In this document: piece after piece, positions 9,795 to 18,437 of the stretch
Layout of the letters: the number at the start of each line of letters is the position of its first letter
How positions within the stretch are numbered: the first letter of the stretch is position 1
Source: Microvirga puerhi
GTDB taxonomy: Bacteria; Pseudomonadota; Alphaproteobacteria; Rhizobiales; Beijerinckiaceae
Assembly (NCBI RefSeq): GCF_020089865.1
Contig: NZ_JAIRBM010000002.1
Coordinates: forward strand, 124,001-188,000
Direction: 5' to 3'
Length of the DNA stretch: 64,000 nt
The notes under the pieces: generated by a model
Told to the model about the DNA's origin: nothing
Seen by the model: the letters and a program-made list of their open reading frames with translations, nothing else
Databases searched by the model: none
Made by a program: the position numbers and the translations under genes

Positions 9795-11020
9795 TGATGC
9801 GCGAGGCGCTGACGATCGCGGTCCGGACGGCGCAGCCAAGAATCGTTGCGGCATTGGCTGTACGCTTCCGCGATCTCGATCTTGCCGAAGAGGCCTTCGC
9901 CGATGCGTGTCTGCGCGCGGCGGAGGTCTGGGAGCGCGACGGATCGCCATCGGACAGCGCCGCGTGGCTCTATCGTGTCGCGGAGCGCTTCGCCCTGCAG
10001 ATCCTGCGCGCGCGGCGCATCCGCGGAGGACTGCTTCCGGACGCGCCCGATCCTGAACCCACGGTGGAGGCAGCCATGTGCGATGACGCGAGCCTGATTC
10101 CCGATGATCGGTTGCGCCTGATCTTCGTGTGCTGTCATCCGGCCGTGGCGGCCGAGAGCCGTGCTGCTCTCACGCTGCGCCTCATCTGCGGGTTGTCCAC
10201 CGGCGAGATCGCCCGCGCCTTCCTCGTTCCGGAGCCGACATTGGCGCAGCGGCTCGTGCGGGCGAAGCGCAAGATTGCCGAGGCTGGGATTCGTTTCGAA
10301 GTGCCGGAGCCGGCCGCGTGGCCGGAGCGTCTGGAAGCGGTTCTGAGCACGCTGGAGGTGGCTTATGCACGTGCGCATGAGGATGCAGCGGGGACCGGCT
10401 CCCATGCAGGTTTCGCATCCGAAATGCTCGGGCTGACCGCTCTGTTGTGCGAGCTACTGCCCCGCGATCCCGAGGTGGCGGCTTTTGCCGCGCTGGTCCG
10501 TTATGCCGAGGCGCGCCGACCGGCGCGAGTCGACGGGGAAGGAATCATGATTCCGCTTTCCGAGCAGAATCCTGCCCTCTGGGACCGCTCCCTGATTGGC
10601 GAGGCGGACGCCTATCTGGAACACGCCTTTTCCATCGGATCGGCGGGTGCTCGTGGCGTGCAGGCAGCCCTTCACGGGGCGTGGTGCTCTCGCCTTACAC
10701 ATGATGATCCGCCGCCTTGGCCCGAGATCTTGAAACTCTACGATCGCCTGCTGATGTTTCGCGACGATCCCTTCGTACGGCTCAATCGCGCCGTTGCGGT
10801 CGCGGAGGTATACGGCGCCGCGATGGCATTGGCGGATATCGAGGTGCTCGATGCGGCGCGGCTGGAAGGTTTTGCTCCCTATCACGCCGTGCGGGCCGAT
10901 TGTCTGCGGCGCCTCTCGCGCACGAAGGAAGCCATTGCTGCCTACGATACAGCGCTCGCGCTTGGTTCGTCGCAGGCGGAGAAATTATGGCTGCAGAGAC
11001 GGAGAGACGAGCTCCGCTGA
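9791..11020 (+). CDS. ECF42-type RNA polymerase sigma factor
   Basis: A 409-residue sigma factor with the long C-terminal extension typical of group ECF42. Residues 1-85 form the sigma-70 region 2 part (RFRDLDLAEEAFADACLRAAEVW), about 110-175 form region 4 (ALTLRLICGLSTGEIARAFLVPEPTLAQRLVRAKRKI), and about 180-409 are the helical, TPR-like domain (DUF6596), which ends TKEAIAAYDTALALGSSQAEKLWLQRRRDEL. There is no anti-sigma gene; in this group the C-terminal domain is thought to be needed for activity. It should direct transcription of the DGPF gene pair to which it is coupled. The stimulus is unknown. Confidence 0.9.
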   Translation: MMMREALTIAVRTAQPRIVAALAVRFRDLDLAEEAFADACLRAAEVWERDGSPSDSAAWLYRVAERFALQILRARRIRGGLLPDAPDPEPTVEAAMCDDASLIPDDRLRLIFVCCHPAVAAESRAALTLRLICGLSTGEIARAFLVPEPTLAQRLVRAKRKIAEAGIRFEVPEPAAWPERLEAVLSTLEVAYARAHEDAAGTGSHAGFASEMLGLTALLCELLPRDPEVAAFAALVRYAEARRPARVDGEGIMIPLSEQNPALWDRSLIGEADAYLEHAFSIGSAGARGVQAALHGAWCSRLTHDDPPPWPEILKLYDRLLMFRDDPFVRLNRAVAVAEVYGAAMALADIEVLDAARLEGFAPYHAVRADCLRRLSRTKEAIAAYDTALALGSSQAEKLWLQRRRDELR

Positions 11021-11056
11021 ACCGTGCTTACACGACAGGCGTCTGCGTCGGGAATC

Positions 11057-11665
11057 TCAGTTCTTCTTGCGGAATGAGTCGAGGCTGACCACCTGGGCTC
11101 CGCTGTCGCCGGCTTTCGATTCGTCGGGCTTGGCCGGCTCGGCAGCGTCCGGCGGTGATGTCTCACCCTTGGCGGCGGGTTTCTTCTCGTCCGCCTTTTT
11201 GCTGCCTGACGCGAAAGTGGCTTTCGGGCGCTTCAATTCGACGGGCTGCGCCTCGCCAGTGCGGACTGGCGCCGGCTGGGATGGCTCCTCTTCGATCTCC
11301 TCCTCGCCTTCGGCGGCGAACTTGAGGCCGAACTGAACCGAAGGGTCGAAGAAGCCCGTCAGCGCGTCGAAGGGAATCAGCAGCCGCTCCGGAACGCCGG
11401 AGAAAGACAGACCGATCTCGAAAGTATGTTCCGTGATGTTCAGGTCCCAGAACTGATGCTGGAGGACGATCGTCATCTCCTGCGGATATTTTTCACGCAG
11501 GCGGTTCGAGAGCCTTACGCCAGGAAAATCGGTCTGGAACGAGATGTAGAAATGGTGCTCACCCGGCAAACCGTCCTTGGCCGCATCGATCAAAACTTTG
11601 CGCACTACGCCTTTCAGCGCGTCCTGCACAAGAAGATCATAACGGATCAGGTCTTTACCGGCCAT
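11057..11665 (-). CDS. sspB: SspB-type adaptor for ClpXP
   Basis: A 202-residue protein of the alphaproteobacterial SspB family (ClpXP protease specificity-enhancing factor). Residues 1-150 form the substrate-binding fold: GKDLIRYDLLVQDALKGVVRKVL, the HHFYISFQTDFPGVRLS strand and the LQHQFWDLNI motif. The remaining 50 residues are an acidic, Pro/Ala-rich linker ending in a short basic tail where the ClpX-binding segment normally sits. It delivers ssrA-tagged proteins to ClpXP. The tmRNA gene that makes such tags lies directly upstream on the same strand, a functionally sensible pairing. Confidence 0.9.
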   Translation of the reverse strand: MAGKDLIRYDLLVQDALKGVVRKVLIDAAKDGLPGEHHFYISFQTDFPGVRLSNRLREKYPQEMTIVLQHQFWDLNITEHTFEIGLSFSGVPERLLIPFDALTGFFDPSVQFGLKFAAEGEEEIEEEPSQPAPVRTGEAQPVELKRPKATFASGSKKADEKKPAAKGETSPPDAAEPAKPDESKAGDSGAQVVSLDSFRKKN

Positions 11666-11689
11666 GAGGGAGCCCTTGAGGAATAAGAG

Positions 11690-12008
11690 AGTGGAGGCTT
11701 CTGTTGCCAGGTGCCTCCGAACCCCGCCTAACGGTGCTACCCGCTAGGGCTTTGAATCGGCTTTAGAAGCTGCTTACGCAGCCACCGCAACCGGAGCATA
11801 GTTGTCGTTGGCAACTATTGAATCGGCCCGATAACGGCGGAACCATGCCGAGCGAAAGTCTATCCTTTACGCCCTCGTCGATCCTATTTCGCCCCCGTCG
11901 AAACCCAGGCCGTGCCTGGGCTTTGGTGGAGGCGCCGGGTACCGCCCCCGGGTCCGATGGGTTTATTTCGATAGCCGTTTATCGCCATAGCCAACCTCGC
12001 GGCTGGCG
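11690..12008 (-). ncRNA. ssrA: Permuted two-piece tmRNA
   Basis: On the minus strand the gene runs acceptor piece first, coding piece second. The acceptor piece ends CGCCTCCACCA (A at 11924) after a T-arm like GGACCCGGGGGCGGTACCC. An intervening spacer follows. The coding piece then begins GGGGGCGAAATAGGATCGAC (first G at 11896). GGGGGCG and CGCCTCC pair as a 7-bp tRNA-like acceptor stem with one G-U. The tag frame is at 11812-11774, reads ANDNYAPVAVAA and stop, and follows ATAGTT with resume codon GCC. The gene ends near a GGAGGC/GCCTCC hairpin at 11693. It rescues stalled ribosomes and marks products for ClpXP. The outer ends are approximate. Confidence 0.93.
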
Positions 12009-12013
12009 CCCCC

Positions 12014-12042
12014 AATATAGGAAAGCCGAATGCATTTTGAAA
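12014..12042 (-). promoter_or_regulatory. Candidate tmRNA promoter
   Basis: On the minus strand TTTCAA is followed after 17 bases by TATATT (positions 12019-12014), about seven bases before the first G-rich bases of the tmRNA precursor. The -10 is good and the -35 weak. This is inferred from spacing only. Confidence 0.4.
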
Positions 12043-12126
12043 GAGCGGGGGACAAGTTCTAAGAGGACGAAATGCGCCCTCGGAACGATCGGTCGGCTTG
12101 GCGTATAGAAAGACGAGGAGCATTTC

Positions 12127-12921
12127 ATGCAGGCCTATCACGATCTTCTCCGGCGTGTCCTGGATGAGGGAGTCCGCAAGGACGACCGGACGGGAACCGG
12201 GACCCTTTCTGTCTTCGGGCACCAGATGCGTTTCGATCTCAGCCAGGGCTTTCCGCTGGTCACGACGAAGAAGCTGCACCTGCGCTCCATCGTGCATGAA
12301 CTGCTCTGGTTCCTGAAGGGTGACACCAATATCGGCTATCTGAAGGAGAACGGTGTCACGATCTGGGACGAATGGGCCGACGAGAACGGTGATCTCGGTC
12401 CAGTCTACGGCAAGCAATGGCGCTCCTGGGCGAAGCCTGGCGGCGGCACGGTCGACCAGATCCAATGGGTCCTGGATGAGATCCGCCGCAATCCCGATTC
12501 GCGCCGCCTGATCGTGTCTGCTTGGAATCCGGCAGATCTCGACAAGATGGCGCTGGCGCCGTGCCACTGCCTCTTCCAATTCTATGTGGCCGAAGGGCGG
12601 CTTTCGTGTCAGCTCTATCAGCGCTCGGCGGACGTCTTCCTCGGTGTGCCGTTCAATATCGCATCCTACGCGCTGCTGACGCATATGATGGCGCAGGCGA
12701 CAGGGCTGCAGCCCGGCGATTTCGTGCATTCCTTCGGGGATGCGCATCTCTATGTGAATCATCTCGAGCAGGCGCGTCTGCAGCTGTCGCGGGAGCCGAA
12801 ACCCCTGCCGAAATTGCGTCTCAACCCGGCGGTGCGCTCGCTCTTCGATTTCACTTTCGACGACATCGTCATCGAGGATTATGATCCTCATCCGGCCATC
12901 AAGGCCCCCGTCGCTGTGTAG
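12127..12921 (+). CDS. thyA: Thymidylate synthase
   Basis: A 264-residue ThyA, exactly the normal bacterial length. It methylates dUMP to dTMP with methylene-tetrahydrofolate, giving dihydrofolate. Visible motifs are [20 protein letters not shown] (phosphate-binding Arg), the active-site region [16 protein letters not shown] with the nucleophilic Cys, [22 protein letters not shown] and the C-terminal [20 protein letters not shown] lies seven bases before the ATG. DUF2293, GNAT and folA genes follow on the same strand. The thyA-folA association is functional: FolA regenerates the folate that ThyA oxidises. Confidence 0.97.
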   Translation: MQAYHDLLRRVLDEGVRKDDRTGTGTLSVFGHQMRFDLSQGFPLVTTKKLHLRSIVHELLWFLKGDTNIGYLKENGVTIWDEWADENGDLGPVYGKQWRSWAKPGGGTVDQIQWVLDEIRRNPDSRRLIVSAWNPADLDKMALAPCHCLFQFYVAEGRLSCQLYQRSADVFLGVPFNIASYALLTHMMAQATGLQPGDFVHSFGDAHLYVNHLEQARLQLSREPKPLPKLRLNPAVRSLFDFTFDDIVIEDYDPHPAIKAPVAV

Positions 12922-12926
12922 CCTCC

Positions 12927-13232
12927 ATGAACAGGCGCGAATTCATCGAAAGCGCCGTCAGGATCCTCGCTCCGCGCATTCCGCGCCATGAATTCGAGGC
13001 GGTGACCGACCATGCCCTTGGCAGCCGCGGTCTCCATACGGCGACGCCGGAGACAGCGGCATGGCTGTCCATCGTCTCCTATATCCGCCATCGGCTGACC
13101 GAGTATGACGAGCTTCTCGACGACGGCTATGATGTCGACAGCGCGCGCTTTTTCGTGCTCGACGACATGAACGGTGTCCTGGAAGAGTGGGGCTCCCCGC
13201 GCCGTATCAAGCCCGAGGACGAGCCGGATTGA
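12927..13232 (+). CDS. DUF2293 family protein
   Basis: A 101-residue protein starting five bases after thyA. The conserved body (AVRILAPRIPRHEFEAVTDHALGSRGLHTATPETAAWLSIVSYIRHRLTEYDELLDDGYDVDSARFFV) matches the DUF2293 pattern found in Rhizobiales. It is soluble and mostly helical. Function is unknown; its position between thyA and folA gives no clear clue. Confidence 0.75.
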   Translation: MNRREFIESAVRILAPRIPRHEFEAVTDHALGSRGLHTATPETAAWLSIVSYIRHRLTEYDELLDDGYDVDSARFFVLDDMNGVLEEWGSPRRIKPEDEPD

Positions 13233-13271
13233 GGCTCGACAGGGCCTGCAAGCTTGGGCACAACCCTTCCC

Positions 13272-13778
13272 ATGACACTGACGATCCGCAAGGCCGAAGC
13301 GCCGGACGCTTCTCTGATTCTCACCTTCATCCGTGAGCTGGCCGCGTATGAGCGTCTCGCTCACGAGGTCGACGCCACGGAGGAGGATCTTTCCGCGGCT
13401 TTGTTCGGGCCGCAGCCGCGCGTCTTCGCCGATATCGCCGAGTGGGACGGGGAACCGGCAGGCTTTGCCCTATGGTTCTACAATTTTTCCACCTTCCGAG
13501 GGCGCCACGGGATCTATCTCGAGGACCTGTTCGTCAGGCCCGACTTCCGGTCCAAAGGCATCGGGAAAGCTCTGCTGCAACACTTGGCCCGGCGCTGTCT
13601 TGCGGAGAAGCTTCCGCGCCTCGAATGGTGGGTCCTCGACTGGAACGAGCCGGCCCTGCGCTTCTACCGTTCCATCGGTGCGGCTCCGATGGACGAATGG
13701 ACCGTGCAGCGCGTGACGGGCGAGGCGCTGGAGAGGTTGGCGGGTAGGGCTTTCGCACCTAGGACATCGATTGAATAG
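13272..13778 (+). CDS. GNAT family N-acetyltransferase
   Basis: A 168-residue GCN5-related acetyltransferase. The acetyl-CoA pyrophosphate-binding motif A is clear in LEDLFVRPDFRSKGIGKALLQHLARRCL (R-x-x-G-x-G/A type). Motif B follows in LEWWVLDWNEPALRFYRSIGA. The order and spacing (IRELAAYERLAHEVDATEEDL near the N-terminus, GIYLEDLFV) resemble the diamine/spermidine acetyltransferase (SSAT-like) subgroup, so a small amine substrate is plausible but unproven. The ATG at 13272 is chosen over an upstream TTG. It lies 12 bases before folA in the same direction. Confidence 0.88.
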   Translation: MTLTIRKAEAPDASLILTFIRELAAYERLAHEVDATEEDLSAALFGPQPRVFADIAEWDGEPAGFALWFYNFSTFRGRHGIYLEDLFVRPDFRSKGIGKALLQHLARRCLAEKLPRLEWWVLDWNEPALRFYRSIGAAPMDEWTVQRVTGEALERLAGRAFAPRTSIE

Positions 13779-13789
13779 GACAGAATGCC

Positions 13790-14317
13790 ATGACCCTTCC
13801 TCTCATTCTCGTGGTTGCCGTTGCCGACAACGGCGTGATCGGACGCGACAATCGCCTGCTCTGGCGCCTGCGGACCGACCTCCGCCGGTTCAAGGAGCTG
13901 ACCTGGGGCAAGCCGATGATCATGGGACGAAAGACGTTCCAGTCCATCGGCAAGCCGCTGCCGGGGCGGGAGACCATTGTTCTGACCCGGGACCCGGGCT
14001 TCGCCGTCGAGGGCGTGCATGTGGCAAGGACCTGGGACGAAGCCCTCGCGAAGGGTGAGGAAATTGCCGTGCGCATGGGAGCAGATGCGATCGCCGTGGC
14101 CGGCGGCGCGGAGATCTATGCTCTCGCCCTTCCGCTCGTGAAGCGAATCCATCTGACGGAAGTTCACACGGCTCCGGACGGGGACGCGACTTTTCCGGCT
14201 TTCGATCGTTCTGCATTTACGGAAATGCGGCGCAGCGACCACCCGAAAGCCGGGGACGACGAGCATCCGTTTACCTTTATCGATCTGGAACGCCGTTCAC
14301 GATCCTGCCAAGGTTGA
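13790..14317 (+). CDS. folA: Dihydrofolate reductase
   Basis: A 175-residue DHFR reducing dihydrofolate to tetrahydrofolate with NADPH. N-terminal LILVVAVADNGVIGRDNRLLWRL has the usual Met20-type loop. DLRRFKELTWGKPMIMGRKTFQSIGKPLPGRETIVLTRD carries the catalytic-acid helix (the Asp of TDLRRFK) and the NADPH-binding GRKTFQSIG. IAVAGGAEIYALALP is the second nucleotide motif. AGGA precedes the ATG. The gene sits downstream of thyA in one apparent transcription unit. Confidence 0.96.
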   Translation: MTLPLILVVAVADNGVIGRDNRLLWRLRTDLRRFKELTWGKPMIMGRKTFQSIGKPLPGRETIVLTRDPGFAVEGVHVARTWDEALAKGEEIAVRMGADAIAVAGGAEIYALALPLVKRIHLTEVHTAPDGDATFPAFDRSAFTEMRRSDHPKAGDDEHPFTFIDLERRSRSCQG

Positions 14318-14434
14318 CGAAAGCCGCCGCAATCCCCAAGTCGCAGCCTTGACAGGCGGGAGAAAGACCAACCACAACCGCCTGATGTCCATCGGCTTAG
14401 ACGGCCGGTCTTTTCAGAGTGAGGAAAGGCGACC

Positions 14435-15586
14435 ATGCCTTGGAGTAACCAAAGCGGCGGCGGGCCCTGGGGCCAGCGCGGAGGATCGGGAGGCGGCAAG
14501 AGCCCATGGGGTTCCGGCGGCCAACAGGGCAATGGAGCGCCCCCCGACCTTGAAGATATTCTGCGCCGCGGCCAGGACCGGCTGAAGGATTTCATGCCCG
14601 GCGGCTCGATAGGCGGCGGCAAGGGGCTGCTTGTCCTCATTCTCGGCGCCATCATCATCTGGCTGCTGACGGGAATCTATACGGTTCGGCCGAATGAGGT
14701 CGGAATCAACATGAGGCTGGGCCGGTTCACGGGCGCCTCAGGCGAAGGCTTGAACTACAACTGGCCCTATCCGATCGGCCGAGTGATCAAGCCGAATGTT
14801 ACGGAGCAGCAACGTATCGAGGTCGGCTACCGCTCGACCCCATCGGGTCAGGGGCGCGCTCGTGACATCCTGGAAGAGAGCCTGATGCTCACCGGGGACG
14901 AGAACATCATCGACATCGATTTCGACGTGGTCTGGCAGGTCAATCCGGCCCGTCCTCAGGACTTCGTCTTCAACCTTCAGAACCCCGAGGGGACGATCAA
15001 ATCCGTAGGCGAGAGCGCCATGCGCGAGGTCATCGGCCGCCGGAAGATCCAGAACGTCCTGACCACGGAGCAGGCCAGCGTCGCTCAGGAAGTGCGCCAG
15101 ATCATGCAGACGACCCTCGACGCCTATGGCGCCGGTGTCCTCGTCAACGTGGTGCAGCTCCAGGCCGCTCAGCCGCCAGCCGAGGTGCGCCAGGCCTTCT
15201 TCGATGTGAACGCCGCCCAGCAGGATGCCGTCCGCGTCCAGAACGAGGCCGAGACCTTTGCAAGTCGCGTCGTGCCCGAGGCCCGCGGTGACGCAGCTCG
15301 GACAGTGCAGCAGGCGGAAGCCTACCGCGAACAGGCGGTTGCAGACGCAACCGGTCAGGCCTCGCGCTTCAGCCAAATCTACGAAGCCTACAAACTGGCA
15401 CCTGCCGTCAGCCGGGAACGCATGTTCCTGGAGACTATGGAGCGGGTCATGAACGGGGTCGACAAGGTGATCATCGATCAGAACGGGCAGGGGATCGTTC
15501 CCTACCTGCCGCTCACGCAACTGCCGCGTCCGCCGCAGCCTCAGGGCCAAGGCGCCGCCACCGGTCAGCAGGGAGCCACGCGATGA
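14435..15586 (+). CDS. hflK: FtsH modulator, HflK subunit
   Basis: A 383-residue SPFH/band-7 membrane protein. Residues 1-50 are Gly/Pro/Gln-rich cytoplasmic sequence (PWSNQSGGGPWGQRGG), a single membrane helix is at about 65-87 (GLLVLILGAIIIWLLTGIYTV), and the periplasmic SPFH domain runs from PNEVGINMRLGRF to about 270. A helical region and Pro/Gln tail follow. With HflC it forms the cage around the FtsH protease that modulates membrane-protein turnover. The stop overlaps the hflC start by four bases, so the two are coupled. Confidence 0.94.
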   Translation: MPWSNQSGGGPWGQRGGSGGGKSPWGSGGQQGNGAPPDLEDILRRGQDRLKDFMPGGSIGGGKGLLVLILGAIIIWLLTGIYTVRPNEVGINMRLGRFTGASGEGLNYNWPYPIGRVIKPNVTEQQRIEVGYRSTPSGQGRARDILEESLMLTGDENIIDIDFDVVWQVNPARPQDFVFNLQNPEGTIKSVGESAMREVIGRRKIQNVLTTEQASVAQEVRQIMQTTLDAYGAGVLVNVVQLQAAQPPAEVRQAFFDVNAAQQDAVRVQNEAETFASRVVPEARGDAARTVQQAEAYREQAVADATGQASRFSQIYEAYKLAPAVSRERMFLETMERVMNGVDKVIIDQNGQGIVPYLPLTQLPRPPQPQGQGAATGQQGATR

Positions 15587-16503
15587 ACAGCCCAGCCCTC
15601 CGGACGGGTCTCATCATCCTCCTGGCGATCGCCGCGATCGCGCTCTACAGCTCGATCTTCATCGTGCAGCAGACCCAGTATGCTCTCGTGCTGCGCTTCG
15701 GCGCCGTGCAGTCGGCTCTGCGTGAGCCCGGACCTTACTTCAAGGTCCCGATGATCGACACGGTCACCTATTTCGACAAGCGTGTCCTCGATCTCGACCT
15801 GCCGGTCCAAACCATCCTGTCCGCAGACCGGCAGAACCTCGAGGTCGACGCCTTTACCCGCTATCGGATCGTCGATCCGCTCAAGTTCTATCAGGCGGTC
15901 GGCAGCATTCCGCTCGCCAATCAGCGCCTCGCCAGCTTCACCAATTCGGTGATGCGTAACGTGCTCGCCAGCGCCTCCCGCGACGCTATCGTCCGCACGG
16001 ATCGCAGCCAATTGATGCAGCGCATTCAAGAAGATGTGAACCGGCAGGCGCAGAGCCTCGGCATCGAGATGATCGATGTGCGGCTCACCCGGGTCGACCT
16101 TCCGGCCGCTAACAGTCAGGCCGTCTACCAGCGGATGCGCACCGAGCGCGAACGTGAGGCGGCGGATCTGCGGGCCAACGGCCAGCAGCAGGCGCAGACG
16201 ATCCGCGCCCGCGCCGAGCGCGATGCCACGGTCATTCGGGCTGAGGCCAATCGCCAATCGGAGGAATTGCGCGGTAAGGGCGATGCGGATAGGAATCGTA
16301 TTCTGGCTGACGCTTTCAGCCAGGATCCGGACTTCTTCGCCTTCTTCAGGTCGCTGCAGGCGTACGAGACCGGTCTCAAAGGAGAAACCCGCCTCGTGCT
16401 GAGCCCGAATTCCGATTTCTTCCGCTACTTCAACGATCCGGCAGGGCGCTCCAAGAGCGGTCAGGCTCCCGTTCCGCCGGCCCAGCCGGCGCCAGCACAA
16501 TAA
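15583..16503 (+). CDS. hflC: FtsH modulator, HflC subunit
   Basis: A 306-residue partner of HflK: N-terminal membrane anchor (TGLIILLAIAAIALYSSIFIV), then the SPFH domain starting QQTQYALVLRFGAVQSALREPGPYFKVP. DVRLTRVDLP, QRMRTEREREAADLRANG and ADAFSQDPDFFAFFRSLQAYE are hallmark HflC segments. The C-terminus is Pro/Ala-rich. It starts inside the hflK stop (ATGA) and is followed by a DUF2065 gene and degP, a stable alphaproteobacterial order. The protein faces the periplasm. Confidence 0.94.
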   Translation: MNSPALRTGLIILLAIAAIALYSSIFIVQQTQYALVLRFGAVQSALREPGPYFKVPMIDTVTYFDKRVLDLDLPVQTILSADRQNLEVDAFTRYRIVDPLKFYQAVGSIPLANQRLASFTNSVMRNVLASASRDAIVRTDRSQLMQRIQEDVNRQAQSLGIEMIDVRLTRVDLPAANSQAVYQRMRTEREREAADLRANGQQQAQTIRARAERDATVIRAEANRQSEELRGKGDADRNRILADAFSQDPDFFAFFRSLQAYETGLKGETRLVLSPNSDFFRYFNDPAGRSKSGQAPVPPAQPAPAQ

Positions 16504-16509
16504 GCTCTG

Positions 16510-16701
16510 ATGCTGGATCTCGTCGCAGCCCTCGGCCTCGCTCTCGTGGTCGAGGGCATTCTATTTGCGGCTTTCCCTGACGGTATGCGCCGCGCCATGT
16601 ATGAGGCTGCCCACAGCCCGAGCGACCGGATGCGCCTTGTCGGCATCGTCTCGGCGATTGTCGGACTCGGCATCATCTGGGTCATTCGGCAGTTTGGATG
16701 A
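16510..16701 (+). CDS. DUF2065 small inner-membrane protein
   Basis: A 63-residue protein of two predicted membrane helices: DLVAALGLALVVEGILFAAFP and VGIVSAIVGLGIIWVIRQFG, joined by a short polar loop containing MRRAMYEAAHSPSDRMR. This is the DUF2065 layout, and these genes are regularly found between hflC and degP. Its role in the HflKC/FtsH complex is unproven. It begins six bases after hflC. Confidence 0.85.
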   Translation: MLDLVAALGLALVVEGILFAAFPDGMRRAMYEAAHSPSDRMRLVGIVSAIVGLGIIWVIRQFG

Positions 16702-16792
16702 CGGATTCAGCCCCTCTTCCGCCGCAATCCGCGCTTGAATGGCGAAACAGAGGGACAATCTATAGCCACAGCTCTCCAAGAGAGGATTTTCA

Positions 16793-18313
16793 ATGACCCA
16801 AGCCATGAACGCACTGGCGCCCTCGCAGACCGTGCGTCCCACGCGCCTGTCGCGCAGGCTGGCCGCGTCCTGCTTTGCCGTCGTCACTTTCGTCGCAACC
16901 GCTCTTCCAATGGCGGCACAGGCCCGATCAGCGCCTGAATCCTTCGCAGACCTTGCGGACGAGGTGACGGGTGCCGTCGTCAACATTTCGGCTTCGACCA
17001 CAGTTGAGGCCAAGAACCGGACCCTGCCGCAGCTGCCGCCCGGCACTCCCTTCGAAGATCTGTTCGAAGAGTTTTTCAATCGCCGAGGGCAGGGCAACGG
17101 CAATGGCAATGGCGACAATCCGCTTCCGCGGCAGCGCCGGTCGAACTCCCTCGGCTCCGGCTTCGTCATCGACGCATCCGGCATCGTGGTGACCAACAAC
17201 CACGTCATCGGCGACGCCAACGAGATTACGGTGATCTTCTCCGACGGCACGCGCCTGAAGGCGGACATCATCGGCAAGGACAGCAAGGTCGATCTCGCCG
17301 TTCTCAAGGTGAAGTCGGACAAGCCTCTCAAGGCGGTGAAGTTTGGCGATTCCGATGCGCTCCGCCCTGGCGACTGGGTGATGGCGATCGGCAATCCCTT
17401 CGGCCTCGGCGGCTCCGTCACGGCCGGCATCGTTTCGGCCCGCGGCCGCAACATCGATTCCGGTCCCTATGACAACTACATCCAGACCGATGCGGCCATC
17501 AACAAGGGCAACTCGGGCGGGCCGCTGTTCAACATGAACGGCGAAGTGGTCGGCATCAACACGGCGATCCTGTCGCCTACGGGCGGATCGGTCGGCATTG
17601 GCTTCGCGGTGCCGGCGTCGACGGCGGCTCCGGTCATCGATCAGCTTCGCCAGTTCGGCGAGACGCGTCGCGGCTGGCTCGGCGTGCGCATCCAGAACGT
17701 GGATGACGCCACCGCAGAGGCCTTGAACCTTGGCTCGGCCAAGGGCGCTTTGATCGCCGGCATAGACGATAAGGGACCGGCAAAGCCCGCAGGACTCGAT
17801 GTCGGAGACGTGATCACCCGCTTCGACGGCAAGGATGTGAAGGATTCCCGCGATCTGCCGCGCATCGTTGCCTCGACCCCCGTTGGCAAGACGGTGGACG
17901 TGGTGGTCGTGCGCAAGGGCAAGGAAGAGACCAAGCAGGTCACCCTCGGCCGTCTTGAGGATGGCGAGAAGCAGGCGAACCTCCAGCAGCCCTCGACCGA
18001 CACACCGACAGTCACCAAGCAGGCCCTTGGCCTCGAGCTTTCGGGCATGACGGACGAATTGCGCCGCCGCTACGGCCTGAAGGATGGTCAGAAGGGCGTG
18101 GTCATCACCCGCGTCGATCCGAATTCCACGGCCGCCGATAAGCGGATCCAGCCGGGAGAAGTGATCGTCGAGGTCGGACAGGAGCCGGTCTCCACCCCCG
18201 CCGATGTGACAAAGCGGATCGACACCATCAAGTCCCAGGGGCGCAAGTCGGCGCTTCTCCTCGTCGCGAACACCCAAGGCGAAGTCCGCTTCGTGGCTCT
18301 GTCCATCGAGTGA
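16793..18313 (+). CDS. degP: Periplasmic serine endoprotease DegP/Do type
   Basis: A 506-residue HtrA-family protease/chaperone. An export signal occupies about the first 44 residues (basic start, hydrophobic core, cut near AQARS). The trypsin-like domain shows the triad: His in VTNNHVIGDA, Asp in KVDLAVLKV, Ser in NKGNSGGPLFNM. A Gly/Asn-rich loop (RGQGNGNGNGD) lies in the LA-loop position. Two PDZ domains follow (RGWLGVRIQNV and TKQALGLELSGM onwards). It degrades misfolded envelope proteins. As the last gene of the hflK-hflC cluster it is followed by a clear intrinsic terminator. Confidence 0.95.
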   Translation: MTQAMNALAPSQTVRPTRLSRRLAASCFAVVTFVATALPMAAQARSAPESFADLADEVTGAVVNISASTTVEAKNRTLPQLPPGTPFEDLFEEFFNRRGQGNGNGNGDNPLPRQRRSNSLGSGFVIDASGIVVTNNHVIGDANEITVIFSDGTRLKADIIGKDSKVDLAVLKVKSDKPLKAVKFGDSDALRPGDWVMAIGNPFGLGGSVTAGIVSARGRNIDSGPYDNYIQTDAAINKGNSGGPLFNMNGEVVGINTAILSPTGGSVGIGFAVPASTAAPVIDQLRQFGETRRGWLGVRIQNVDDATAEALNLGSAKGALIAGIDDKGPAKPAGLDVGDVITRFDGKDVKDSRDLPRIVASTPVGKTVDVVVVRKGKEETKQVTLGRLEDGEKQANLQQPSTDTPTVTKQALGLELSGMTDELRRRYGLKDGQKGVVITRVDPNSTAADKRIQPGEVIVEVGQEPVSTPADVTKRIDTIKSQGRKSALLLVANTQGEVRFVALSIE

Positions 18314-18336
18314 CGAAGAGGTTCATGATTATAAAG

Positions 18337-18362
18337 AAGGGCAGCTTTGGGCTGCCCTTTCC
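18337..18362 (+). terminator. Intrinsic terminator after degP
   Basis: AAGGGCAGC, loop TTTGG and GCTGCCCTT form a perfect 9-bp hairpin ending in a short T-run, 24 bases past the degP stop. Confidence 0.85.
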
Positions 18363-18437
18363 ACTTGTAGCACCGTCCCGTACCGCCGCTCTGGTGGTGT
18401 GCGAGCAGATCTCACGACAAGCGACAGAAGCGTTCCG

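Noticed and set aside
11884-12891. Long minus-strand frame over thyA and the tmRNA region
   Set aside because: It is antisense to thyA, which is unambiguous, and runs through the tmRNA; composition is shadow-like.
16928-18277. Long minus-strand frame over degP
   Set aside because: Antisense to a complete DegP with intact catalytic triad; no recognisable motif.
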